Assembly (NCBI RefSeq): GCF_011752815.1
Contig: NZ_VWWV01000004.1
Coordinates: forward strand, 1 to 64,000
Source of the DNA: Enterobacter sp. Cy-643
Lineage (GTDB): Bacteria; Pseudomonadota; Gammaproteobacteria; Enterobacterales; Enterobacteriaceae
Reading direction: 5' to 3'
DNA: 64,000 bases
The notes beneath the pieces were generated by a model, which saw nothing but the letters and a program-made list of their open reading frames with translations, made no database searches and was not told the origin of the DNA. Positions 54,742 through 62,461 of this stretch are shown here, piece by piece; position 1 is the stretch's first letter; each line of letters opens with the position of its first letter. The translations under genes and the position numbers were made by a program.

Positions 54742-56546
54742 ATGCTTTTTTACTGATTCACTGGGCGCTATTGGGATTTGTCACCAGCGCTGTGTTAGCC
54801 GGCGTTCTGGCATTTTCCAGGCCTGTGAGCGGCTTTATCGGCGGCGTTGGCGGTGCAATTAGCGCCGTAATTTTGCTGGTGGCCGGTATTCAGGCGCTGC
54901 TCGGCTTCAGCGGCGATGCACAAATCTGGCACTGGCACCTGCAGCTCAACGCCTTTAACGGCGTCTGGCTGGTAACGGTAGCAATCAGCGGCCTGTTTAT
55001 TTCCGTCTATAACTGCGCCTGGCATTGCCACCCTGAAGTAAAAGCCAACGGCCTGCTGATTAACTTAATCCTTGCGGCAAGCGTGGCTGCGCTGGTGGCC
55101 GACAACTTTGTCACCCTGGTGGCGATGGCGGAAATTATCTCCCTGGCGGGTTATTTCCTCACCGGCTGCCAGCAGTCCGGGCAGCTGTGGTTTGCCCTTG
55201 GTCGTCTGGGCACCGTGCTGCTGGCGATGGCCTGCTGGCTGCTGTGGCAGCGCTACGGCACCCTGGAGTATGGCTCTCTGCGTCATCTGCTCGACGGCGC
55301 GCCGCTGCCTGCCCCGGTGCTGATCCTCGCGCTGCTCGGTTTTGGGCTGCTTGCCGGGATTATTCCGCTACACGGCTGGGTGCCGCAGGCGCATGCGAAT
55401 GCCTCCGCGCCGGCAGCCGCGTTGTTCTCCGCCGTGGTGTTGAAGATTGGTCTGTACGGCATTATGAGCTTCTCGCTTATCAGCAATACGCTGCCGCTGT
55501 GGTGGGGCGTGCTGGTGGTGGTGGTCGGCATGATCACCGCGTTTATCGGCGGGCTTTACGCGCTGATGGAGCACAACATCAACCGCCTGCTGGCTTATCA
55601 CTCCCTTGAAAATATCGGCATTATTTTGCTGGGGCTGGGCTGCGGCCTGATCGGTATCGCGCTGCATGAGCCGGTGCTGGTGGCGCTGGGCATGACCGGC
55701 GGTCTTTATCACCTGTTCAACCATAGCCTGTTTAAAACCACGCTGTTCCTTGGCGCTGGCGCGGTGTGGTTCCGTACCGGACACCGTGACATCGAGAAGC
55801 TGGGCGGGATCGGCAAACGTATGCCGGTTATTTCGCTGGCGATGCTGGTTGGGCTGATGGCGATGGCCGCGCTGCCGCCGCTGAACGGCTTTGCCGGGGA
55901 ATGGGTGATTTATCAGTCGTTCTTCCGTCTCGGCAGCCTGCCGATGTTTGTGGGCCGCTTTATCGGGCCGTTGCTGGCCGTGGGGCTGGCAATCACCGGC
56001 GCGCTGGCGGTGATGTGCATGGCGAAAGTGTATGGCGTCACCTTCCTCGGTGCGCCACGTACTCAACAAGCGGAAAGCGCGACCTCTGTGCCGTGGCTCA
56101 TGAATGTCTCCGTCGCCCTGCTTGCCGCGTGCTGCGTGGTCGCCGGGGTTGCTGCCCCGTGGCTGCTGCCCCTGCTTCAGCACGCCGTACCATTGCCTCT
56201 GCAACCGGCACATACCGCCGTATCCCAGCCGATGATAACGCTGCTGCTGATCGCCTCTCCGCTGCTGCCGTTTATTTTGATGATCGTTTTCCGCGGCGAC
56301 CGTTTGCCAAACCGCTCTCGCGGCTCGGCCTGGGTCTGCGGCTACGATCACGAACAGGCGATGGTGATCACCGCGACGGGCTTTGCTCAGCCGGTAAAAG
56401 CGGCGTTTGCGCCTTTGCTTAAGCTGCGCCAAACCCTGAACCCGGTGAAGTGGATCCCTGGCTGGCAGGGCGAGTGTCTGTCCGGCACGTTCCGCCGCCT
56501 GGCGATGGTTGAGCTGGCGGTCTTACTGGTGGCGGTAGTTGCCTGA
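54738..56546 (+). CDS. hycC: FHL membrane subunit HycC
   Basis: A 602-residue inner-membrane protein related to complex I antiporter-like subunits (NuoL/NuoN), with about 14-15 helices. The conserved stretch includes IIPLHGWVPQAHANASAPAAALFSAVVLKIGLYGI and the downstream ENIGIILLGLGCG. It anchors the complex and may couple H2 production to ion movement, which is debated. It is slightly shorter than E. coli HycC. Confidence 0.95.
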   Translation: MNAFLLIHWALLGFVTSAVLAGVLAFSRPVSGFIGGVGGAISAVILLVAGIQALLGFSGDAQIWHWHLQLNAFNGVWLVTVAISGLFISVYNCAWHCHPEVKANGLLINLILAASVAALVADNFVTLVAMAEIISLAGYFLTGCQQSGQLWFALGRLGTVLLAMACWLLWQRYGTLEYGSLRHLLDGAPLPAPVLILALLGFGLLAGIIPLHGWVPQAHANASAPAAALFSAVVLKIGLYGIMSFSLISNTLPLWWGVLVVVVGMITAFIGGLYALMEHNINRLLAYHSLENIGIILLGLGCGLIGIALHEPVLVALGMTGGLYHLFNHSLFKTTLFLGAGAVWFRTGHRDIEKLGGIGKRMPVISLAMLVGLMAMAALPPLNGFAGEWVIYQSFFRLGSLPMFVGRFIGPLLAVGLAITGALAVMCMAKVYGVTFLGAPRTQQAESATSVPWLMNVSVALLAACCVVAGVAAPWLLPLLQHAVPLPLQPAHTAVSQPMITLLLIASPLLPFILMIVFRGDRLPNRSRGSAWVCGYDHEQAMVITATGFAQPVKAAFAPLLKLRQTLNPVKWIPGWQGECLSGTFRRLAMVELAVLLVAVVA

Positions 56547-56555
56547 GGAACTGAT

Positions 56556-57482
56556 ATGACTACGTTTTTATTTGCTTTAATCCAGGCGCTGGCACTGTTT
56601 TTTGCTGCACCGCTGCTGGCCGGGATTACCCGCGCAACGCGTGCCCGCCTGCATAATCGCCGTGGTCCCGGCGTGCTGCAGGAATACCGGGATCTGTTCA
56701 AACTGCTGGGCCGCCAGAGCGTGGCACCTGCCGCCTCAGGCTGGGTTTTCCGTCTGATGCCGTTTGTGATGGTGGGCGTGATGCTTACCATCGCCACCGC
56801 GCTGCCGGTCGTGGCGATTGCTTCCCCGCTGCCGTCATTAGGAGACCTGATCACCTTAATTTACCTGTTCGCCATCGCCCGCTTCTTCTTCGCCATTGCC
56901 GGGCTGGACACCGGCAGCCCGTTCACCGGGATTGGCGCGAGCCGCGAAGCGATGCTGGGTGTGTTGGTCGAGCCTATCCTGCTGCTTGGCCTGTGGGTGG
57001 CCGCGCAGGTGGCCGGCAGCACGCACATCAGCAATATCGCCGGGGCGATTCACGCCTGGCCGACGACGCAAAGCCTGACGCTGGTCCTGGCCTTCGCTGC
57101 CTGCGCCTTCGCCACCTTCATTGAAATGGGCAAGCTGCCGTTTGACCTCGCCGAAGCCGAGCAAGAGCTGCAGGAAGGGCCGTTGTCCGAATACAGCGGC
57201 GCGGGTTTTGCGGTGCTGAAGTGGGGCATTGCTCTTAAGCAACTGGTTGTGCTGCAAATGTTTGTCGGCGTGTTCCTGCCGTGGGGACAGATGAGCGCCT
57301 TTAGCTGGGGTGGGCTGGTCCTTGCCCTGGCGCTGGCCGTTGTGAAGCTGGTGGCGGGCGTGCTGATTATCGCGCTGTTCGAAAACAGCATGGCGCGCCT
57401 GCGGATGCTGGAAACCTCGCGGATTACCTGGGCCGGTTTTGGCTTTGCCTTTTTAGCCTTCGTCTCCTTGCTGGCGGCGTGA
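56556..57482 (+). CDS. hycD: FHL membrane subunit HycD
   Basis: A 308-residue NuoH-like inner-membrane protein with about eight helices. The quinone-site-like cytoplasmic loops of the family are present (RRGPGVLQEYRDLFKLL, EMGKLPFDLAEAEQELQEGP). It connects the peripheral arm to HycC. One residue longer than E. coli HycD. It begins 9 bp after hycC. Confidence 0.95.
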   Translation: MTTFLFALIQALALFFAAPLLAGITRATRARLHNRRGPGVLQEYRDLFKLLGRQSVAPAASGWVFRLMPFVMVGVMLTIATALPVVAIASPLPSLGDLITLIYLFAIARFFFAIAGLDTGSPFTGIGASREAMLGVLVEPILLLGLWVAAQVAGSTHISNIAGAIHAWPTTQSLTLVLAFAACAFATFIEMGKLPFDLAEAEQELQEGPLSEYSGAGFAVLKWGIALKQLVVLQMFVGVFLPWGQMSAFSWGGLVLALALAVVKLVAGVLIIALFENSMARLRMLETSRITWAGFGFAFLAFVSLLAA

Positions 57483-57499
57483 TTTAAGAGAACCTATCA

Positions 57500-59209
57500 A
57501 TGTCTGAAGAAAAAATTGGTCAACACTATCTCGCCGCGCTGCATAAGCAATTCCCGAATGCCGTGCTCGACGAAGCCTGGCAAACGAAAGATCAAATCAC
57601 CGTCACCGTGAAGCTCAACATGCTGCCGGAGGTGGTGGAATGGCTTTACTACCAGCAGGGCGGCTGGCTTTCGGTGCTGTTTGGCAACGATGAACGCCAG
57701 CTGTGCGGCAGCTATGCGGTGTATTACGTGCTGTCGATGGAAAGCGGCGTGAAGTGCTGGATCACCGTGCGCGTGGAAGTGGACGCCGACAAACCAGAGT
57801 TCCCATCCGTCACGCCTCGCGTTCCTGCCGCCGTTTGGGGCGAGCGCGAAGTCCGCGATATGTACGGCCTGCAGCCGGTTGGCCTGCCCGATGAGCGTCG
57901 TCTGGTGCTGCCGGACGACTGGCCTGACGATCTTTATCCGCTGCGTAAAGACAGCATGGATTACCGCCAGCGCCCGGCACCGACCACCGACAAAGAGACC
58001 TACGAGTTTATTAACGAACTGGGCACGAAAAAGAACAACGTGGTGCCGATTGGCCCGCTGCACGTCACTTCTGATGAACCCGGCCATTTCCGCCTGTTCG
58101 TCGATGGCGAAAACATTATCGACGCCGACTACCGCCTGTTCTACGTCCATCGCGGCATGGAAAAGCTGGCGGAAACCCGCATGGGCTACAACGAAGTCAC
58201 CTTCCTGTCCGATCGCGTGTGCGGTATCTGCGGCTTTGCCCACAGTACCGCCTATACCACCTCGGTGGAAAACGCGATGGGGATTGTGGTGCCGGAGCGC
58301 GCGCAAATGATCCGCGCCATCCTGCTTGAAGTTGAGCGCCTGCACAGCCATCTGCTGAACCTCGGCCTGGCCTGCCACTTTGTCGGCTTCGATTCCGGTT
58401 TTATGCAGTTCTTCCGCGTGCGTGAAATGTCGATGAAGATGGCGGAAATCCTCACCGGGGCGCGGAAAACCTACGGCCTGAATCTGATCGGCGGCATCCG
58501 CCGCGACCTGCTGAAAGACGACATGATCCAGACCCGCCAGCTCGCCCAGCAGATGCGCCGGGAAGTGCAAGATCTGGTGGATATCCTGCTGAGCACGCCG
58601 AACATTGAGCAGCGCACCGTCGGCATTGGCCGACTCGATCCGCAAATCGCCCGCGACTTCAGCAACGTCGGTCCAATGGTTCGCGCCAGCGGCCACGCCC
58701 GCGACACCCGTGCCGATCACTCGTTTGTGGGTTACGGCCTGCTGCCGATGGAAGTGCATAGCCTTGACGGCTGCGACGTGCTTTCCCGCCTGAAAGTACG
58801 CATCAACGAAGTCTTCACCGCGCTGAACATGATTGATTTCGGGCTGGATAACCTGCCGGGCGGCCCGCTCGCCGTGGAAGGCTTTACCTACATTCCAAAC
58901 CGCTTTGCCCTGGGCTTCTCGGAAGCGCCGCGCGGGGACGATATCCACTGGAGCATGACCGGCGACAACCAGAAGCTGTACCGCTGGCGCTGCCGCGCGG
59001 CGACGTATGCCAACTGGCCAACGCTGCGCTACATGCTGCGCGGCAATACGGTATCGGACGCGCCGCTGATTATCGGCAGTCTTGACCCTTGCTATTCCTG
59101 CACCGACCGCATGACGGTGGTGGACGTGCGCAAGAAGAAAAGCCAGGTGGTGCCGTACAAAGAGCTGGAGCGCTACAGCATTGAGCGCACCAATTCGCCG
59201 CTGAAATGA
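57500..59209 (+). CDS. hycE: Hydrogenase 3 large (NiFe) subunit precursor HycE
   Basis: A 569-residue protein. The N-terminal part is NuoC-like (about 1-170) and the rest is NuoD/large-subunit-like. NiFe ligands are Cys241 and Cys244 (RVCGICGF) and Cys531 and Cys534 (DPCYSC). HycI cuts after the Arg in CTDR, removing 32 residues that start MTVVDVRKKK. It makes H2 from protons. The length equals E. coli HycE. The next gene is displaced by a repeat cluster of about 92 bp. Confidence 0.96.
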   Translation: MSEEKIGQHYLAALHKQFPNAVLDEAWQTKDQITVTVKLNMLPEVVEWLYYQQGGWLSVLFGNDERQLCGSYAVYYVLSMESGVKCWITVRVEVDADKPEFPSVTPRVPAAVWGEREVRDMYGLQPVGLPDERRLVLPDDWPDDLYPLRKDSMDYRQRPAPTTDKETYEFINELGTKKNNVVPIGPLHVTSDEPGHFRLFVDGENIIDADYRLFYVHRGMEKLAETRMGYNEVTFLSDRVCGICGFAHSTAYTTSVENAMGIVVPERAQMIRAILLEVERLHSHLLNLGLACHFVGFDSGFMQFFRVREMSMKMAEILTGARKTYGLNLIGGIRRDLLKDDMIQTRQLAQQMRREVQDLVDILLSTPNIEQRTVGIGRLDPQIARDFSNVGPMVRASGHARDTRADHSFVGYGLLPMEVHSLDGCDVLSRLKVRINEVFTALNMIDFGLDNLPGGPLAVEGFTYIPNRFALGFSEAPRGDDIHWSMTGDNQKLYRWRCRAATYANWPTLRYMLRGNTVSDAPLIIGSLDPCYSCTDRMTVVDVRKKKSQVVPYKELERYSIERTNSPLK

Positions 59210-59237
59210 TTTTGATGCCTGGTGTTTGAGGGAAACC

Positions 59238-59329
59238 CCCTCACCCTAACCCTCTCCCCAAAGAGGAGAGGGAACTGCATCGAGCCAGATTTCTCCCTCT
59301 CCCTTTCAGGGAGAGGGCCGGGGTGAGGG
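59238..59329. repeat. GC-rich interspersed palindromes, locus 6 (hycE-hycF)
   Basis: Arms CCCTCACCCTAACCCTCTCC (from 59238) and GGGAGAGGGCCGGGGTGAGGG-type (ending 59329) are inverted. Inside are GAGGAGAGGGAACTGCATCG and CAGATTTCTCCCTCTCCC, related to the tandem units of the glmU-glmS copy. It lies inside the hyc operon, where E. coli has a short gap. Confidence 0.85.
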
Positions 59330-59363
59330 TCAATCATTCAGGCCAGGCAAACAAGGAAAACGC

Positions 59364-59906
59364 ATGTTTAATTTCATCAAAAAAGCCATCAAGGGCGGCG
59401 TGGCAACCGAGTCTTATCCGCTCCAGCCGATTGCCGTCGATCCGAATTTTCGCGGCAAACCGGAGCACAATTCGCAGCAATGCATCGGCTGTGCGGCCTG
59501 CGTGAACGCCTGCCCGTCCAATGCCCTGAGCGTTGAGACCGATCTTGCCGCCGGTCAGTTGCAGTGGAGCTTTAACCTCGGACGCTGCATCTTCTGCGGG
59601 CGCTGTGAAGAGGTTTGCCCGACGGCCGCCATCAAACTCTCACAGCAGTACGAGCTGGCTGTGTGGAATAAAGCCGACTTCCTGCAGCAGGCCAGCTTCC
59701 CGCTGTGCAACTGTCGCGAATGTGGCCGCCCGTTTGCCGTGCAAAAAGAGATCGACTACGCCATTGCGCTGCTTGAGCACAACGGTGATTTCCGCGCGGA
59801 AAGTCGCCGTGGGGCATTTGAAACCTGCCCGGACTGCAAACGCCAGCAAAGCCTGGTGTCGTCCGACCGGATCGACTTTAGCCGTCAGATGAGAGAGGCC
59901 AGCTAA
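59364..59906 (+). CDS. hycF: FHL iron-sulfur subunit HycF
   Basis: A 180-residue NuoI-like protein with two [4Fe-4S] clusters ([30 protein letters not shown], about 42-95) and extra C-terminal Cys pairs (CNCREC, CPDC). It relays electrons between HycB and HycG. The length equals E. coli HycF. The start ATG follows AAGGAAAACGC. It shares one base with hycG. Confidence 0.95.
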   Translation: MFNFIKKAIKGGVATESYPLQPIAVDPNFRGKPEHNSQQCIGCAACVNACPSNALSVETDLAAGQLQWSFNLGRCIFCGRCEEVCPTAAIKLSQQYELAVWNKADFLQQASFPLCNCRECGRPFAVQKEIDYAIALLEHNGDFRAESRRGAFETCPDCKRQQSLVSSDRIDFSRQMREAS

Positions 59907-60670
59907 TGAGTAACCTACTTGGGCCGCGCGACCACAATGGCATTCCGGTGCCGATGACGGTGGACGAGTCTATCGCCAGCATGAAGGCGTCGCTGCTGAA
60001 AAACATTAAACGATCCGCCTACGTTTATCGCGTGGACTGCGGCGGCTGTAACGGCTGCGAAATCGAGATTTTTGCTACGCTTTCGCCACTTTTCGACGCA
60101 GAACGCTTTGGAATCAAAGTGGTTCCTTCCCCGCGCCATGCCGATATTCTGCTGTTTACCGGGGCGGTAACCCGCGCGATGCGTTCCCCGGCGCTGCGTG
60201 CCTGGGAGTCGGCGCCTGACCCTAAAATCTGTATCTCCTACGGCGCCTGCGGCAACAGCGGCGGGATTTTCCACGACCTTTATTGCGTCTGGGGTGGCAC
60301 CGACAAAATCGTGCCGGTCGATGTTTATATTCCCGGCTGCCCGCCAACGCCTGCTGCCACGCTGTACGGTTTCGCGATGGCGCTTGGCCTGCTGGAGCAA
60401 AAAATCCATGCCCGCCCGGCAAGCGAACTGGACGTTGAGCCTGCAAAAATCCTCCATCCGGATATGGTCCAGCCGCTGCGTGTGCGCATTGACCGCGCTG
60501 CTCGCCGCCTGGCCGGTTACCGCTATGGCCGCCAGATTGCCGACAGCTACATGACTAACCTGACGACCGGGGGCGACGCCGTTCAGCAGTGGCTGAGCGC
60601 GGAAAACGACCCACGCCTGACGGAAATCGTCACTAACCTTGAGCAACTGGTTCATCAGGAGCGCGCGTAA
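59906..60670 (+). CDS. hycG: Hydrogenase 3 small subunit HycG
   Basis: A 254-residue NuoB-like subunit with one [4Fe-4S] cluster next to the NiFe site. Ligand regions are [24 protein letters not shown] and [11 protein letters not shown]. It is close in length to E. coli HycG. TAATG junctions couple it to hycF and hycH. Confidence 0.95.
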   Translation: MSNLLGPRDHNGIPVPMTVDESIASMKASLLKNIKRSAYVYRVDCGGCNGCEIEIFATLSPLFDAERFGIKVVPSPRHADILLFTGAVTRAMRSPALRAWESAPDPKICISYGACGNSGGIFHDLYCVWGGTDKIVPVDVYIPGCPPTPAATLYGFAMALGLLEQKIHARPASELDVEPAKILHPDMVQPLRVRIDRAARRLAGYRYGRQIADSYMTNLTTGGDAVQQWLSAENDPRLTEIVTNLEQLVHQERA

Positions 60671-61080
60671 TGAGCGAGTCGGTGGTGTTCTGTCAGCTCA
60701 GCCGCAAGTTTGTCGACGAGAACGACAACACCCCGGCTGACGCTCAGCAGGTGGTCTACTACAGCCTGGCGATTGGCCACCATTTGGGGGTGATCGACTG
60801 CCTGAAAGAGAGCCTGGTTTGCCCACTGGAAGCCTATCAGGCGTGGATTGCCACGCTTGACGCTGACGGCGAGGCCTGGCGAAAAATGAACGGCGTGCCG
60901 CGCTACGGCGAAATCGTTATCGACCAGAATCACGTGGTGATGCTGGCCCGGGCTCTGGATGCCGTTAAGCCGACGCAGACCCCGGAACAGCAGGCCTGGA
61001 GCCAGGCACTGCTCGACATGCTGCAGGCCATTCAACAAGAACCCGCCATCTACCTGATGGTAAGGAGACGCTATGACTAA
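60670..61080 (+). CDS. hycH: FHL maturation protein HycH
   Basis: A 136-residue cytoplasmic protein, the same length as E. coli HycH. It is needed to convert the HycE precursor to the mature form and is not part of the final complex. No cofactor motif is seen. It overlaps hycI by 8 bp. Confidence 0.92.
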   Translation: MSESVVFCQLSRKFVDENDNTPADAQQVVYYSLAIGHHLGVIDCLKESLVCPLEAYQAWIATLDADGEAWRKMNGVPRYGEIVIDQNHVVMLARALDAVKPTQTPEQQAWSQALLDMLQAIQQEPAIYLMVRRRYD

Positions 61081-61555
61081 GGTACTGCTTTGCGTAGGTA
61101 ACAGCATGATGGGTGACGACGGGGCTGGCCCGCTGCTGGCCGAGAAGTGCCTGGCTTCTCCGCAGGGAGACTGGGTGGTGATTGACGGCGGCAGCGCCCC
61201 GGAAAACGATGTGGTGGCCATCCGCGAACTGCATCCGGAACTGCTACTGATTGTGGATGCCACCGACATGATGCTCAACCCCGGCGAGATCCGCGTCATT
61301 GATCCGGACGACATCGCCGAGATGTTTATGATGACCACCCACAATATGCCGCTTAATTATCTGGTCGATCAGCTGAAAGAGGACGTGGGGGAAGTGGTGT
61401 TCCTCGGCATTCAGCCGGATATCGTCGGCTTTTACTACCCGATGACGGAGGCGATGAAAGCGGCGGTGGAGCAGGTTTATCAGCGGCTGGCGACGTGGAC
61501 TGGCTTTGGCGGGTATGAGCCCCTCACGCTTTCAGAGAGCGAAACGTCTTTCTAG
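61073..61555 (+). CDS. hycI: Hydrogenase 3 maturation endopeptidase HycI
   Basis: A 160-residue nickel-dependent protease of the HyaD/HybD family. It trims the HycE C-terminus once nickel is in place. Conserved blocks are CVGNSMMGDDGAGPLLAEK (metal Asp), IVDATDMMLNPGE (metal Asp) and MMTTHNMPLNYLVD (metal His). It is slightly longer at the C-terminus than E. coli HycI (GYEPLTLSESETSF). It is the last hyc gene before the repeat cluster. Confidence 0.95.
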   Translation: MTKVLLCVGNSMMGDDGAGPLLAEKCLASPQGDWVVIDGGSAPENDVVAIRELHPELLLIVDATDMMLNPGEIRVIDPDDIAEMFMMTTHNMPLNYLVDQLKEDVGEVVFLGIQPDIVGFYYPMTEAMKAAVEQVYQRLATWTGFGGYEPLTLSESETSF

Positions 61556-61561
61556 TCTTTC

Positions 61562-61727
61562 CCCTCACCCTAACCCTCTCCCCAAGGGGAGAGGGGATCA
61601 GAACGGCAGTACTACTTTTCCCCTGCTTACATGGGAGAAAGGGCACGATTCTTTTCCCTTATTTACATGGATGAAGGGCGCGACTCTTTTCCCCCTCTCC
61701 CTTCCAGGGAGAGGGCCGGGGTGAGGG
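61562..61727. repeat. GC-rich interspersed palindromes, locus 7 (hycI-hydN)
   Basis: The outer arms (CCCTCACCCTAACCCTCTCC from 61562; AGGGAGAGGGCCGGGGTGAG to about 61727) are inverted. Between them are related units of about 35 bp with CTTTTCCC, TTACATGG and AAGGGC(G/A)CGA. The array fills the space after hycI and may end the hyc transcript. Confidence 0.8.
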
Positions 61728-61749
61728 TCATTAATGACCAGTGTTACCA

Positions 61750-61838
61750 AAATGACATCGTCAAAAGTGTCGAATATTCCTCTGACCTCTCATCAAACCC
61801 GCTAACCACGCGGCCTGTAAACCTGGCACGCTTTATGA
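61750..61838 (+). promoter_or_regulatory. Candidate FhlA/sigma-54 region upstream of hydN
   Basis: TGACATCGTCA (61753-61763) is a small palindrome, and AAATGACA (61750-61757) also occurs upstream of hycA at 53466-53473. TGGCACG (61824-61830) is a good -24, but the -12 reads TGA (GG-N10-GA), short of the usual GC. A promoter is expected here because a repeat array separates hydN from hyc. Confidence 0.45.
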
Positions 61839-61878
61839 ATAACCCCACGCAATAACACACTTATTGCAGGAGTTTATG

Positions 61879-62424
61879 ATGAACCGCTTCATCATTGCCG
61901 ATTCGGGCAAATGCATCGGCTGCCGCACTTGTGAGGTGGCGTGCGTGGTCTCTCACCAGGAGAATCAGGACTGTTCGGCGCTGACCCCACAAACCTTCTT
62001 GCCGCGCATTCACGTCATCAAAGGCGTGAATGTCTCTACCGCCACCATGTGCCGCCAGTGCGAGGATGCACCCTGCGCCAACGTCTGCCCTAACGGCGCC
62101 ATCAGCCGTGACAACGACTTTGTGCACGTGATGCAAGAGCGCTGCATCGGCTGCAAAACCTGCGTCGTCGCCTGCCCTTATGGCGCGATGGAGGTCGTCG
62201 TGCGGCCGGTTATTCGCAATAGCGGTGCCGGGCTGAACGTGATGGCGGAAAAAGCCGAGGCCAACAAATGCGACCTTTGCTACCACCGTGAGGCTGGCCC
62301 GGCCTGCCTGGAAGCCTGCCCGACTAACGCCATCCTGTGCGTGGACCGTAACCGGCTGGAACAAATGAGCGCGGAAAAACGTCGCCGTGCCGCGTTGGAT
62401 GCCCCTGCGGCGCTGACTTTCTAA
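61879..62424 (+). CDS. hydN: Formate dehydrogenase accessory iron-sulfur protein HydN
   Basis: A 181-residue ferredoxin-like protein with four Cys clusters (CIGCRTCEVAC, CRQCEDAPCANVC, CIGCKTCVVAC, CDLCYHREAGPACLEAC). E. coli HydN is needed for full FdhF activity. I chose the second of two adjacent ATGs (61879), six bases after AGGAG, to match the E. coli N-terminus MNRFIIADSGKCIGC. In E. coli hydN precedes hypF; here it precedes fdhF by 37 bp. Confidence 0.93.
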   Translation: MNRFIIADSGKCIGCRTCEVACVVSHQENQDCSALTPQTFLPRIHVIKGVNVSTATMCRQCEDAPCANVCPNGAISRDNDFVHVMQERCIGCKTCVVACPYGAMEVVVRPVIRNSGAGLNVMAEKAEANKCDLCYHREAGPACLEACPTNAILCVDRNRLEQMSAEKRRRAALDAPAALTF

Positions 62425-62461
62425 TCCCTTTGCATTTCAACTTTTAACAGGTCTGTTACTG

